64,000 nt of DNA from Doryteuthis pealeii (taxonomy: Eukaryota > Mollusca > Cephalopoda > Myopsida > Loliginidae), in assembly GCA_023376005.1 (NCBI GenBank), contig CM042181.1, positions 26,303,694 to 26,367,693 on the forward strand. The letters run 5' to 3'. Positions 12,001 through 25,420 of the stretch are shown here, piece after piece. Numbering within the stretch: position 1 is the stretch's first letter; every line of letters begins with the position of its first letter. The notes beneath the pieces were generated by a model. It was not told the origin of the DNA. It did no database searches and saw nothing but the letters and a program-made list of their open reading frames with translations. The position numbers and the translations under genes are program-made.

Positions 12001-15000
12001 AAAAAATAATAAGATAGAAAAAAACTTTGGTTTGTTCCTATGGACAACTTAATTAAATTTCAATCACTCCCCCCCCCTCAAAAACAAACAAATGGGCAAA
12101 ATGAAAAGTGGGAGCCGAAAAAGCCGCAACAACATTACTTCAAAGAGGGTTTTTTTAAAAAAAACACCATTATTTTAAATATTCAGTCACTCCCCCCCCC
12201 TCACTTCATACATTTCTTATGTGATTACAAAGTAGCTTTAATTGGATGTAAGAAAATTCTAATATGTTAGTTTGTAGTATAATGTTTTTGTCTGCTAATT
12301 ACATTCATAAAATAACAATTTCCAGAGAAAGTTAGGTAAGATTCACTTTTTCTCTATACTTTTTAAATAATGGAATAGTTAGTTTAGCTTGACATTATTA
12401 ATTGTTAGAGTTTAGGTTCTACTGAGTTGCTCTAACTTCATTAATTTTCTATTGAAAATAATGGTAAAAATTCTAACAGCAGCAAGGATAATATTATCAA
12501 TTTTGTTAACCATTATTTTTTGACTGCGTGACTTACCTAGTATTTTTTGTTTAAATTTCTATAACCTTCATCTAATCAGGCCAAATAGCTAATTTTGTCT
12601 TACTTTTTTACATAGACTGGACTTCATATTAGATTGAAGGTGTCTAAAGAAATTTAACAAAAATACTAGTGTAGTCAGCGCAGTCAAAAATATGGTTATT
12701 CAAAATTGATATATTAATTTCCTTGCTGCTGTAGATTTCTACCATAGTTTTTTTTCAATATGAAAATTTATAGGTTTAGGCCCTCAGTTGAGACCTAACT
12801 CTAAACAGATTTAATGGTCAAGAGCTTAAACTAACTAATTCCATTATTCACAAAAGTTTAAGAGAAGTGAATAGCTTACTTACTTTCTCTGGAAATTTTA
12901 TTTTTTTACTGAATGTTATTACAGACAAAAAACATATATACCAAACTAACCATATTTAGAATTCTTTCTTAATCCATTAGCTACTTTGTATTCCCCATAA
13001 AATGTGTATGAAGTGAGGGGGGGGGGAGTGACTGTTTAGTTATTTTTAAATAATGGTTTTTTTAAAACCCTTCTGTGAAGTTAATTGATTGCGCTTTTCT
13101 TTTGACTGCCCACTTTCATTTGCCATTTGTTTTGTTTTTTTGACGGGGGGGGGGGAGTATTGGAATTTTAATTTTAAGTTGTCATAGGAACAAAAAAGTT
13201 TTTCTATCTTTATTTTTTCTGTGTCTTTGTTTAGCTGTTTTTTAGTGTGCAAAGGTATGCAAAAGTTGATATGGGGTTGTTTTTTGTAAAGGAACTGCAA
13301 TTTGAATTCCTCCTTGATTTTCGGTCATCCTAAACAGGCAGCAGCAGCAGGTCATTTACTCAATTGACTTGATTCCAAGATGCCAATATCAGAAGTTTGG
13401 AAAGCAGGAGAGAAACAATGAAATTGAGGAATATTTATTTTAATTTAATTGAAGACTAAGATTGTAAATAATTTCAATCTTGGAATAATTTTCACTTATC
13501 CTTCTTTTCCCAAATGGCCTAAGTATTCTGATATGGGAAGGACTGTAAACTCTAAAATCTACTTTTATTTTGGGGTCGGAGGGTGGGAGATCAGGTGGAT
13601 GTTTAAAAGATTTTTTTTAGTTTTGTAACCCAGCATATTTACTATAATCCTACATACATTTGTTAATTATATTTTCTGTCTGTAACCTCTGTCTCCCTTA
13701 GAAGTAGGAGGCTAATAGAAACATTACAACTTTTGTGAGTATACCTGCTAATAATCTAACCATAACAAAACACTGACTCTACTTGTTATATTTATTTTTT
13801 GTCAGTAATAAGTGGTTTACAGTATCAATAATATTTGACACAGACAAGGGTTATCCCATTGGGGTTGTAATACTAGCAGCTAGTCTACAGATTCATTACT
13901 ATTAAATAGTGATTGCAACCTTGTGGTCAATCCTACCCATGACGAATGGTTGGGTAAATACTATTGACATAGACCAAGAATAAAAAGGTGTCAGTGCAAG
14001 AGATTTGGTCTCATTAAATATTTTAATCCGTCATAGAAACATTAAAGCAATGCCTTTCTCTGGGTAAACCAAATCAATATTATTGTAACTCTTTTTTGGA
14101 AGAGTTAATAGTAAGTGTTGAATCATGGATACCCCAACTGATCATATTAACTGATGAATGATGTTTTCCTGAAAATTAAAGCATTTTCATGATACCGCCC
14201 CCCCCCTATATTAAAAACTGTACAAGAAAAACAATATCAATATATATTAATGTATATTGTCTGAAGTTAAAAAAATTCTATAGTTACCAGGTAATTATGA
14301 TGGTAATGCAAGTAATGCAAGGATATTTATTGTCAGTTATTGAGTAAAGCATTTATATATTTTTGGTACCATTTACATTACTTTAGTACATAGCTCTCCG
14401 CTATAGTTTTTTACCTGAAAAGGCATTTTCTTATTTTCTTGAAATTTACTTTCATTACACTTTACCCAGTAAAAAATATAATTTATATTTACTAACTTCA
14501 TTGAAAAGAACAGTTTTTGTAATAGTAATATTGTATTTAAATAAAAGAATGTTTAACTTAATAGCAAGGAATCAAATATAATTTTTCTAAAATCTTATTT
14601 TTTATGGCACTGCTATAGAATCCTTTTTGTTGAGTAAATCTGAATGACTTAGTAAAATGATGGTGTGGGGTGATGTTGAGTAGGAGTAGAAAATAAAATG
14701 ATTTTGATGTTTATTTGATAGAATAGCTACCAAAATTCCCATATTCTGGAAGACTGTTATCAGGTATTGCAATATTAACCTGCCAGCTTAATAGTTGACA
14801 CAAAAAATCCTAATATATATTAAATCCTTTAATTTATTTTAATATTTTGTCATTTTAATAATGAATTCTTTAATGGAAATAAGATAGCTTTAAACAAATG
14901 TCTGGTTATTTGCTTAGTTATTTGGCATAAGGCCAGTGTGGGGCCACCCCAATGAGACTAACCTTCTAGTAACAGTCTTCATTTTATTTTTGATATTTTC

Positions 15001-16226
15001 AAACATGGAACAGATGGTTGCTACTTATTTTAGAAAAATAATCTAAAAATTTTTTTTTAATAAATCTTTTTAAACAGTTGAAAATAGTTATTGCAATTAA
15101 AAAAAAAAAAAAAAAAAGTTTTCGTATGAATATAATAAATGTTCTCCTGAGAACCTCTTTCGACTTCTTCCTCTTTTGGAAGATGGTATTGGTGATGGTG
15201 GTGGGTGGGGATTCACATATCCATACAAATATAATTTAGTACTGGTCAATAGTTTAAAGGTATCTGTTGCAATATTGTCACTTTTAATGACTTAATATGG
15301 AGATATTTTGATTTGTTGTAAAAAAGTATCAGGTTATGTTAGATTTACCAAACTGCACATACCTGTTCCATACTTAGAAGGTAACCATTTAGAAACAGCA
15401 GGTACTGTAAAAAGCCAACTAAATTTTGTTTTAGTAAATAAGATGTAGGTATTTTAATTTTTCTTGGGAAAGTATCATATATTATAAGGTGAAATTTACT
15501 GGGAAGGGGAAAGGAGAAAAAAATGACTTATCAGCATTTCCATTTTTTCAGAGGACGGGCTGATTAAGCATTGAGATTGATTGAAATCCTTAGCCATTTT
15601 AGTGCAATCGAGATGGACATTTATGTATAGAGTGATGGGAAAGTACAAAAAACAAATGAAATAAAAAAAAATATTTTGGGTAATTAATTATTTTGGGTGT
15701 CGTGCAGGGAACTGGGGAGAGAAAACTTTAAATTGGGGCTGCAAAATTTGGTGGGGTTAGGAGAATGTGGTTATACTAAAATCTTTTTCGCTAATAATCA
15801 GCTCATAATAAAATGGTTTCAATTTAAAAAAAACATCTTTTTAACCAAGAGTTAACTTAAAGAGGCCAACTTCAGTGGCTATAAGTTTTGTATCACATCA
15901 CATACAAACTTGAACTTATATTGTAATATGTATAGGTAAGTACTTGAAATTAAGCGGTAATACTCAATTCTTCTTATTTTATGAAGTGTGTTAAAAAAAT
16001 CGAGACTGAAGCTATATTTACTTCAGAAAAAATAATGAAATTAAATAGTTCCCTGATTTGCAGTGAGTTTTTCATTGGTAGAGGTACCTCATTTTCTTGA
16101 TGTGAAGCTGCGCAGTCATATTTCTTTTAAAGCACTGTATCCTCAATGTTACTTTTGAGATAAATTTTTTATTTTCACAAACAAGAAAAAAGTCTCACAA
16201 AGCTAGGGGGAGAAGAACTTGATTAA
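9001..16226. repeat. 7.2-kb inverted repeat (palindrome), centre near 12603
   Basis: 9001-12600 is the reverse complement of about 12605-16226 with almost no spacer. Examples: 'tttctccccctagcttttgt' near 9020 against 'acaaagctagggggagaa' near 16200; 'cactccccccccctcacttc' at 12188 against 'gaagtgagggggggggagtg' at 13011. Differences are mostly homopolymer-length and small indels. AT-rich, no coding signal in either arm. Confidence 0.93.
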
Positions 16227-16990
16227 GTAACTGACTTATAGTTGGGAGAGAGGGAGGTCAATGTAATTGATTTGACTTATCTGTTAATTTTGGGGTGAAA
16301 AAATAAAATTGAGTAAAAAGGGAAAAGAATTATCTTTTGGGACAAATTTAATTGATCTTTGAGAGGAATTTAAAGATATATGAATAATGATATATACATT
16401 GGTTTTGGGATTGGTCAAATAGTTTAAAGGTATCTGTTGCAATATTGTCACTTTCAATGACTTAATATGGAGATATTTTGATTTGTTGTAAAAGCATTAT
16501 CATGTCAGATCACCAAACAGCACATACCTGTTCCATATGAGTGACATTTAAAAACTGGCAGGGTACTTTTAAAGCCCAAATGAGTTTTGGCTTTGTAACA
16601 AGGTAAAAATTTACTGGGAGGAGTAGTGTAGGACAAAAATGGACTTAGCTACATCAGCATTCCCATTCTTAGGGGTATGTATGGTGGTGCTTAAGCATTG
16701 AGATTCACTGAAATCCTTAGCCATTTCAGTGCAATGGAGGTGTGTGGCTTGTGAAGTAGGATGGTCCCTTGAAGCTGAGACTTATCTCCCCCAAGAATTT
16801 CTGATGAAGGGTCAGGTGCATTGTATATATATATTAATGGGAATCTTATGCAAAAGTCTGAACTTGAAATTATTCAATAAAAATAAAAAAAGGGTGGGTG
16901 GGGACGTTAGTGTTTGAGGGGAAGAAAAAATTAAAATGATTTTCAATGTTTCTCTCTTTTAGTAAACCATGTCTATTTGATAAAATAGCC
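16227..16990. repeat. Degraded extra copy of palindrome arm
   Basis: 16406-16745 repeats 15245-15615 in the same orientation ('agtttaaaggtatctgttgc', 'atggagatattttgattt', 'cacatacctgttccata', 'cttagccatt'), with many indels. 16935-17010 also resembles 14695-14755. Bases 16227-16400 look like very low accuracy sequence of the same kind. Confidence 0.75.
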
Positions 16991-17957
16991 GCCAAAATCC
17001 AAAACATTCTAAATTTTTTTTTGTACTTGCCACCATGGGCTTCGATTCATGCGTTCTCTGTCACCCGCACGTAAAAAATATTATTTTATGGGGGGGAAAG
17101 TTTTGGCAATATTTACTTTTTGACAATTATCTCTCTCTTGGATGACATTAATTTCACTAACAGTTTTTTTTTTTTTAAGGGGGTAAATTCCATTTACCCC
17201 CTTCCGACACCGGGTGGAAATTTTTTTAAAGGCATTTTTTTTAAATCTTCTTTAAATACACTTCTAAATCAGATCAGGGTGGTTTTTTGCTACCGGTACC
17301 ATGTAACCCAGTACACCTGTCACATTGCCAAGTAATCCTTAGTACTCTGAGAGATGCCACAAAGGAGATAGCAGTTCGATGAACTAAGAGTTGATAAATA
17401 TTCATTGAATTTCCTGAATTCTAAAGTTGTCTGAATATTTAAGACATTAAAATTCCTGTAACTAAATAAGATTACAATCATTTTTTTGGGGCTGGGGATT
17501 TGACGATTTCCCTCGTTTCTGTTCCTTTGATTTCTGATGATCCGGCTGTTTTTACCCCACCTTCCTGACCTTTCCGATTTTGTTGGATTTATTCACCGTG
17601 ACAACTAGTGTCCACTAGAATTCAAATACAATTTTGAAAATTGTTAAATTAGCCAATTTTCGCAAAAAAGAATTTAAGAGATCATTTTTCAGAATTATTG
17701 GGATAAAATATTTAACAGAAATTTGATCTGTATATAAATGTTATATATTGACTGATAATGCCCTAATGGGGAATGAATGTGAAAAAGTTTTAGCATATAA
17801 AGGGGCTCAATTGCTAAAAAAGCAGAGCAGATTTCAAATCAAGATTGAAATATTATGGTGTTAATTATTTGTTATTATTATAGTTCATGCATATTATGCA
17901 ATCTTCAGACGGTTTAGATATTTAACCGTCTGAAGATTGCACAAAAGATCATGTGCA

Positions 17958-17993
<36 letters not shown>

Positions 17994-18430
17994 CACACAT
18001 ATATAGGATTAGAATAATTATTGGAAGAAATTACGCACTAGATTTTTTCGTTTTCAGAAATGAGAGTAGTTAAAAATATTTAAGAAAAAAAACAAAAACA
18101 ACTTGCTGATTGTAACAGGTTTTTTTCAGTATTCATTTTTCGTTAACTTATTTTGGTACCTCTAAATTATTATTGACGCCAAAATCCATTTATTGTTTCG
18201 ATTTTCATGTTTTTAATAATCAAAACTTATTTCGATTTGAGAAAGATGAGTTTTGAAGTTATCGAGTGTGTGTATGCGTATGACTAATCTCTCGAAGTGG
18301 ATTAAGTCGGCTTACACGTTGATGCTTGAAGTTTTCTCAGGGATTAGTATCAGAACATGTCTCAGCAACATTCGTACAAATCGTTTAAATTCAGTTTCTT
18401 CACCTAGACCGGGTCACCCCACTATTTACC
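16990..18430. other. AT-rich non-coding
   Basis: T and G runs, one perfect hairpin (17897-17941) and a microsatellite. No gene, no repeat family recognised. Confidence 0.55.
17897..17941. repeat. Perfect 18-bp stem hairpin
   Basis: tgcaatcttcagacggtt, a 9-nt loop, then its exact inverse. A (TA)n(CA)n tract follows at 17958-18002. Confidence 0.95.
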
Positions 18431-19059
18431 CATAACACGTGAGAGAATGATTGGATTAAAACCTTTCCCAATGATATCAGCGCTATGTGGAAAACAGCCT
18501 CGTCTTTGGTCATTGCGTTCATTTCCTGTGACCATACTTTTACAAAACGAGCGCCTCCATTTGAGTTATCTGTTGGTTTCATTTGGAGTATTTCTTTTCT
18601 TAAGAAACTGAAAATTCTGGAGCAGATTTATTTTCTTGGTGTTTTTCGAGTGGAGCTGTTTTGAATAATTAACCAAAATATATTTGAATGTTTAACTGTA
18701 ACCAGCCTAAAAAAATAGTTGCATCTGCACTTCAACCCTCAATTGAACATTTAACACTCAATCGGGAGATACAGTCAAATTGACTATTGATTCTGATGTG
18801 AACTGCACTTAATTCGGGTTACTGTGTATTCAAATTGATATACACAAGGTGCCCACTTTATATATCTTTTCCTGTGTCATAGGGGGTTAAAAATGATTGG
18901 AGGAGGAAATAGAACATTGCGTACAAAGTTTGGAGGTTCGTATCATTTTAACGGGAAATAAAATTGATGTTAGTACCACTTAGCACAAGTGTTAATTATT
19001 GGGTTATTTTTTAACTCTGTACCATGCAATGTATTTACTTACAGTATTTGGTGGAACTC

Positions 19060-20560
19060 TTGAAAACTACCTGGAATTGATTTCGGAAGCATCGTTCTTC
19101 AACCTGCCTGGATCGAACTTGCTTCCGAACTGAGGCAATAAAAAGACGGATTTTTTAAGAAGCAGCGTTCTTCATGATTTTATTAAATTTCCAGTGAAAA
19201 AAAATAAAAAAAAATTCCCTCAACCCGTTCACACAAGATTTTGATACAAGGTTTACAACTATGGAGCATCGAGCGTGAATCGAACTTGCTATTCAGTAGT
19301 AATGGATCTGCAGACTAGCTTGATAGCAATTACACTATGATAGGATGCCCTTAACCTTTCAATGAGCAACTCATCTCCCATTGGATATCATGACTTCTTT
19401 TCCCCACTGTGATCGATAATTTATCTAAAATGCCAATCTACTTGTGTGAGTCAAAAGTTTTGCAATATTTTGATATACTCACCGCAAACTAGTACATATC
19501 ATGTAACCAAAGTAGTTCAATTTGTGCTAGCACTCACTGTGCTTGGTAGTATCATGTTGGTGTGCTACACATGTATTGCTTCACTCAGTGTACGATTTGA
19601 AACTACACGTATGAACATGCAACATAGTCAGGTTCGGAAACTTTACGAGTTCGTACCGGACCATAAAGCCTATGGAATCAACTAAAACCCTTGTACACAA
19701 GGTGAAGGCGCAGTTAATTACAGTACAATTATAGGGTTAAAAGGGTTGCAACAACCACACGATTAAGCAAGGTCTGGTAGACCGAAAACCATGTATTTTG
19801 AAGCCGGGATACAAGCCATAGAAGCAAATCAATCGAGTTGTAAACTATCAGGTGATCTCGGTATTTCACAGTCTAGTATATTTCGTCAACCTCACGTAGT
19901 CAACAGAGGCACCCAGAAGCGCCGAATTGTGCCTCACAATGCCAAAATATTGCACCCTTGTATTTTGACTTCAAAACTTACCAGCAGCCAATTATTTTGT
20001 AGCAAAGTTTGTTTAATGAACTAAAAATAATTGACAAAATAGTTTTTCTAGTGATATTAAGATGTCACTTTTTTTTATGTATTTACCAACCCCTCCGCAT
20101 GGGTAGAATGTGACACAAAGTGGCAAGTATATGGCATCGAATTCTCTATTCTGTAGTAATAGATCTGCGAGACTAGTTTGTTAACCATTACATGACGATT
20201 GAATTCCGTTGGGTAAATAAATATCTTATTTAAAAAACTAATATCTCCAAAGATATTAAGAAGTCACTTTTTTATGTATTTATCCACCCCTTCACACGAA
20301 CAGGATGTAACACAAGGTCAATTTCTTAAGTGGAGTTTAACAGGTTTAACTTCAGAGTTTTCCTTCTCCTAGACTGGTTGCCATACCAAAGCTAAAGAGC
20401 TCAGTCTTTTCTATCTACCTCCTATAGCTTCAGGGAGAATGATTGGATTCAAACCTTTCCCAATGCTATTAGCGCTATATGAAATGCAAACAGCCGTGTC
20501 CATTTCCTACGACGAAAACCATTACACTACACGCCTCCACATTGTATAAAATAGATTTCT
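19060..20560. repeat. Pairs of short dispersed repeats
   Basis: 19255-19370 and 20105-20215 share 'ctattc-gtagtaat-gatctgc', 'gactag-ttg' and 'aaccattaca'-type text. 18430-18560 and 20430-20540 share 'gagaatgattggatt', 'aaacctttcccaatg', 'agcgctat' and 'cgcctccac/t'. They look SINE-derived. Confidence 0.6.
19750..20030 (+). pseudogene. Tc1/mariner transposase N-terminal fragment
   Basis: A short frame reads ARSGRPKT, a linker typical of mariner transposases, then a helix-turn-helix-like KLSGDLGISQSSIFRQ, then NRGTQKRRIVPH. The frame stops at 20022. No DDE catalytic part was found downstream. Upstream 19560-19700 may be the first helix-turn-helix half but is not recognisable. Confidence 0.6.
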
Positions 20561-20659
20561 ATAGAAATACCAAAGTAATATTCATATAATTTCAGAATCT
20601 GAGACTCAAGAAAATGTATTTTTTTAGAATTTCTAAGAAAGGACGTAATATAAATAAAA

Positions 20660-21180
20660 TAATATCAATGGATGAACTCGACGAAACCCTTAAACCTTAA
20701 GTAGAAAAGACCCAAGCATCGACGAAACCCCCATCCCTCGAAAGTTATGGACGATGTCTTCGGTTATGTAATTCAGTGTATAAACAAAATACAATAGAGA
20801 AATGGACGAAAGGCTGCATCCTTCCATTCCCAGAAAAAGTGACCTCGGAATCACCAAGAACTATAGAGGTATAACCCATACGACCATAGCAGCTAGGGTT
20901 TTATAATGTCCTTCGTCTTAATCGCATCCAACCTGAAGTAGAGAAAATCCTTAGAAAAAACAAAAAACAAAACGCGTTTTCGCAGAAATCGATCAAGAAC
21001 TTCATAAATCCTGACTATTCGTCGAATCGCAGAGAGGGTTCGAGCAAAATCTCGAGGCAACACTATTGTTTGTAGATTTTATCCAATGCGTTTGGACTCT
21101 ATAAAGCAAAAAAATGGAGCAAATACTGCGCGCCTATGGTCTAATAAGAAAATAATACAAATGCTATCTAAAAACCCACA
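20660..21180 (+). pseudogene. LINE reverse-transcriptase fragment, degraded
   Basis: Broken frames on the plus strand read KNYRGI-type (accaagaactatagaggtat), then NLEATLLFVDF followed by KKMEQILRAYGL, hallmark stretches of a non-LTR retrotransposon polymerase domain around the conserved F-x-D-F motif. Several stops and frameshifts interrupt it. It is probably the same family as the C-terminal tails at 41470-41830 and 42926-43170. Confidence 0.75.
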
Positions 21181-21189
21181 AAACAAACA

Positions 21190-21780
21190 CATGTCCATAA
21201 ATTATAAGTAAAATTAAGTAAAGTCGGTAGATGTCAGTATCAGCGAAACAGTCTATCTCCCTTTCACTAGCGCTAGACCAAATAGATTGTTGTTGTGTTT
21301 GAAGTGGAGCACGGCACTTGCCATCAGCTCTCCACGTTACCGAATAGATTCACTGAGTTGACGAGGGTCGGTATCGAACCCGGAACCTTGTTGCTCCTAC
21401 ATGGATACTCTACCGATTGAGATAAACCTCTTACTGCGATAAAACAAGTTCATCTTATAAAGATTAAATAGGAAAAATATGGAATAATTTTCCAAGTAAC
21501 AACCCAATTTTAAATATGTTAAAATATAAGTAAAATCGTCGGGGTGGCCTAAAGTCGGTATCAGCCAGACAGCGTGGGAGTCTATCCCCTTTTCACTAGC
21601 GCTAGACCAACGAGATTGTTTTTGTGTCTGAGGTGGAGCGCCACACTACCATCAGCTCCTTACTTTACCACACAGATCCCTGTGCTACTCATACGCTGAG
21701 TTGGCGAGGGCAGGCATCGAAAGCAAGAACTCTAAGCAAGAAGCGCACGCTCTTACCAACGGAGCTAAACCGGTCCTGTT
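21190..21780 (+). mobile_element. Two tandem tRNA-like SINE copies
   Basis: Copies at 21190-21440 and 21530-21780 both run 'agtaaa-tcg' then 'gtcggta', 'cactagcgctagaccaa', 'agattgtt', 'gtggagc', 'catcagctc', 'gctgagttg', 'cgagggtcggtatcgaaccc'-type B-box sequence, and end near the complement of an A-box ('ctaccgattgag' or 'accaacggagctaaac'). They are interspersed elements, not working tRNA genes. Confidence 0.8.
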
Positions 21781-21914
21781 TAGAATATACAAAGAGGAAA
21801 AACTAAGGGAAAAAACAAAATAGATAAATAACTTCTGTTGAACCGGAAGCTGAATGGCCTCACGTAATGAAGTTTGGAATTTTCCGAACTTTATTGAAAT
21901 CTAGGAAGAATTGG

Positions 21915-22130
21915 ACAAATTTAAGTGGTATAGCGGGAAAACACTGCTCTACCCGTACAGCTGCATAAAAAACCCGGCTGGGTTTGGCCTTTGGATCGAA
22001 CTCGTGTCCGTCGGAACACGAAAAAACATGACGTAGGAGTGATGCAGACGCGTGGCTCGATTCAGGTGCCCGGATGTGTGAGGCCAATAAAAAGGGCGGA
22101 TTTTCTGCATCGTTAGAAGAAGCTTAAATT
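21915..22130 (+). repeat. Dispersed repeat shared with 31950-32130
   Basis: It has 'aacccggctgggtttgg', 'ggctcgattcaggtg' and 'gcggattttctgcatcgtta'. See the partner copy for the shared order. Confidence 0.65.
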
Positions 22131-22197
22131 TGATGCAATGAATTGAATTCACTCGTCCTTCAGAGAGAATTAAAAAACAAAAAAAACAAAAAAAATA

Positions 22198-22336
22198 CAG
22201 GGTGACCCAGAAAAAAACAGAACCCAATTATTTATTTATTTTTCCCATTAAACTAATCCTAATCCTAAACCCCCCTAGTTAAAATTAAGTTTTATAAAAA
22301 AATTTGTGGGTTCTGTTTTTTTTTTCTGGGACATTC
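22198..22336. mobile_element. Mariner-type MITE
   Basis: 139 bp, flanked by TA on both sides, with inverted ends: cagggtgacccagaaaaaaa then cagaaccca on the left, and the complement of gggttctg...ctgggacattc on the right. The interior is AT-rich without coding capacity. Confidence 0.75.
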
Positions 22337-22339
22337 TAA

Positions 22340-25300
22340 TTTATTAAACAAAAGTTCATAATTACTACAAGACCCCCCAAAAAAAAACAAAACAAAAAAA
22401 ACAAAAAAAAAACAAAAACAAAAATAAAAAAAAAAAAAAAAAAACAACTTGATATTACTGTGTTACCAACTTCGCCTGTAAATTTTCCCGTCTCAGACCT
22501 TTAAAAAAAAGCCATTAGAACTGGACAACATTTTATCTAATGTAATGAAAAATGTACGGACATAGACCGATTACACAGTTTATCGGTGCTTTTGGTTATC
22601 GGTCATGAGAGTTCATATTGGAAATGATATATTTCCAAGCCAAACACACACTCCCATTAAAATGAACATGACAAAGAGGGCAATATTTTTTGATGCAGGC
22701 CGTAAACACAGACGGCCATAGAAGAGAACTTCAACTTTGATAACATCAACGGACTGAATTCAACTGATACTTTTTTTTTCTTTTACATTTCAGGTTGTTG
22801 ATTGATTTTAACGGCATATCAACCCATCTAGGGTCATTTTATGCCTCAATGTTCATTGTAGATTCATTTAAAATTATTTTTTTTACAAATGGTCCTATCG
22901 AATACGAATAATTTAAAAACCGGTCTATTTGACCCATAGATGGCCCTTAACAGGTACTACCACTCTGGGTCACAGTGAACCTGGGAGTAATGACAATGAA
23001 GGGGTACTACACTCCCAATAACTATAGCCTCACCATCAGATGCAGTTTAGTATTATACTCCTTTATAGTTGTCTTACCCCTCTGCAGAGGAGCACGGCAC
23101 CTGAAACGCCTCTGAAAGGAAATGGCGACTGGATGATGCATTTTTTGCACTGGCAACTTATGAGCTTCGGTTTGTGCGTGGCTCAAACTAAATATCTTCA
23201 TACGGGGTACAGTCAAAATTATTCTAAGGCCGAAAGGCACAGACAGTTTGTGAAAATGACAATGAAAAAATAAATAAAAACAAACAAAAAACAAAAAAAG
23301 AAAAATTACATAAATTTTAATGATTTTATTTTGTAAAATAGGCAAAGATGAAATTTGATTTTTGGATACAAAATTTTTAGATGAGGACAAAAAAATTTGC
23401 TACAATTTCACGCATTGCTATTTTATTGGGGTGTAGACAGAAAAAAAATCTCGTTGACAAAATTTCAGAATCCTTTTTTTTTTTTTTTAAAGATCTTAGC
23501 CAGATCACTTTTACTCAATATTTTAGTTGAGCCCCCACCAAATGAATAAATTAAAATAATCTGAGCCCCACCCTCAACTTGAAGATTACATCCCCATTAA
23601 AGTTCGATAATGGTTTCTTTATGTTAAGGTGTCTTGATTATAATTTGCGAAACAGTTGAATTAATAAAATTTTGAATGTTAAAACTAAGTAAGTAATATT
23701 AAAAAAAAACAAAAAAAAAACCTAACGCTGGGATCGTTCAGAGTTGATTTTTAGGTCCTTGCAAAACCCAAGCGTCTAACACCGAATAACAGCCACCATT
23801 TTGTTTCTACGTTTATAAAAAGTGAGACGCAAATGGTGTTCATTAACAAAAATATCTGAGTAAAATATCTGTTGTGTTGAAAGTATCATTTTCATTTGTA
23901 TGGTTACGTTTTCTCCCAACTATTTGTCTACACAATTTTGTCTTTGTAGGTTCATAGGTTTCCTAAGGAAACTTTGACTTTGGGAACCTATGAACCAGAA
24001 AGAGATAACATTTTCCTTCAGAAAATTACAACATGTCTGAACTTTTGTATTAGGAAAGTTTGAAAGGACAAATTCCAAATACACTGGTTTACATTTTTAA
24101 CACACACACACACACACGCACACCACACAATATATATATAGTGTGTTGTATTTAGGCAGTAGAGTGTTGTTTTTGTAGGCATATTTTATGAAAGATGACA
24201 AAGTTTTGGTGTGTTCTTTTTTGGTCTTTCTTCAATGTTGGCAAGTGAGTTGTCACAACTGTAGATGAAGGCTGTTTTCAAAATTGTCCGAAGTCTCAGA
24301 GGTTTCGCACAATTTTTATACTGTTTTCTTTAATAAAATATGCATATATATATATATAACGCCTTTTATGAGCATGGGCGTCCGCTGTTGGGGTTGGGGG
24401 GGCAACAGATCAATCCTTCTTACTGAGAAGGAATCCAGTGGATTGTACTCGCTAATCTATAACTGGTGGAATGCTTCTTATCTAAATGTAAAAATCAGCC
24501 AGACAGAATAAGACAACGAGTGAGTGTGTGTGTCTAAAAGTAACGATAATAAGGATTATGATGATAATTTATCAAATTAATTCTATTATATTCTTGATAG
24601 AAGTTTTTTTTATCAATGACTACATAATATTTTGATCATATTCAAACTAAGATTGTTATTCTCCTTTTGATTGTTATTTTTTTTACCATCTATTTCGTGG
24701 ATGTTTTTTTATTTTAACAAAGAAAAACAAAAACAAAACAAAAAAGCATCCAAGAATATGCATAAAAAGCATGAACAGAAATGAAATTCCCAATCGGGGA
24801 TCGAATGACGGAAGCACTAGGGATTAAGATGGAAGTCCTTAATAGTTTGCCCGAGTTTTACATTTTTTAAAACTTTTTCTGTTTTTAGATTGATAAAAAA
24901 ACCCAGGATAGACTCAATTTCATTTTGGAGAAATTTATGTTTTATGTTTAAGTGACATTATTTATGAATGATAAAAAGTAAAAACAGATTCTGCTATTTC
25001 AATAAAGAAGTATTTTAATTTATTTAGACCAGGGAAGAAAATTGCATGAAAACTTCAGGGACATTTTTAACTATTTGTTAACTAACTTTGTTTAACTACT
25101 TAAAAAAACTATTTAAAAAACTATTTTAGCTCCCTGATTAGAAGGTATATTGTTTTAGTAAAAGTAAAGAGGCAAGACAGAGACGACATGTACCTGACCG
25201 GAAGTCAGGTTTACACATAAATAATCCTCTTATGTGTAAGAGGAAAGGTAATCTCTACATTGCAAACCGGAAGTGTCACTTTATATTGTCTTCTCTTTTA

Positions 25301-25420
25301 GCTTTCACCATAGTTCTTTCAATATTTTTTGGAACTTTTAGATTTTTTATTTCTTATTATTCTGGTACGAGTTGTCCAAAACACGAACACTTTCTCGGTC
25401 CGACCTTTTGTGTTATGTAA
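22340..25420. other. AT-rich non-coding, scattered repeats
   Basis: It contains A runs at 22376-22444, a family A fragment at 22805-23110 ('ggcatatcaaccca', 'ctcaccatcagatgcagttt'), and (CA)n/(TA)n at 24101-24142 and 24345-24358. No supported coding region. Confidence 0.55.
23949..23996. repeat. 15-bp stem hairpin
   Basis: ggttcataggtt(t)cc and its inverse gg(g)aacctatgaacc with an 18-nt loop; a 12-bp perfect stem extended by a wobble and two more pairs. Confidence 0.85.

Noticed and set aside
19446..19685. 79-residue frame with a hydrophobic stretch
   Set aside because: Isolated, no homology recognised, adjacent to mariner debris; probably chance.
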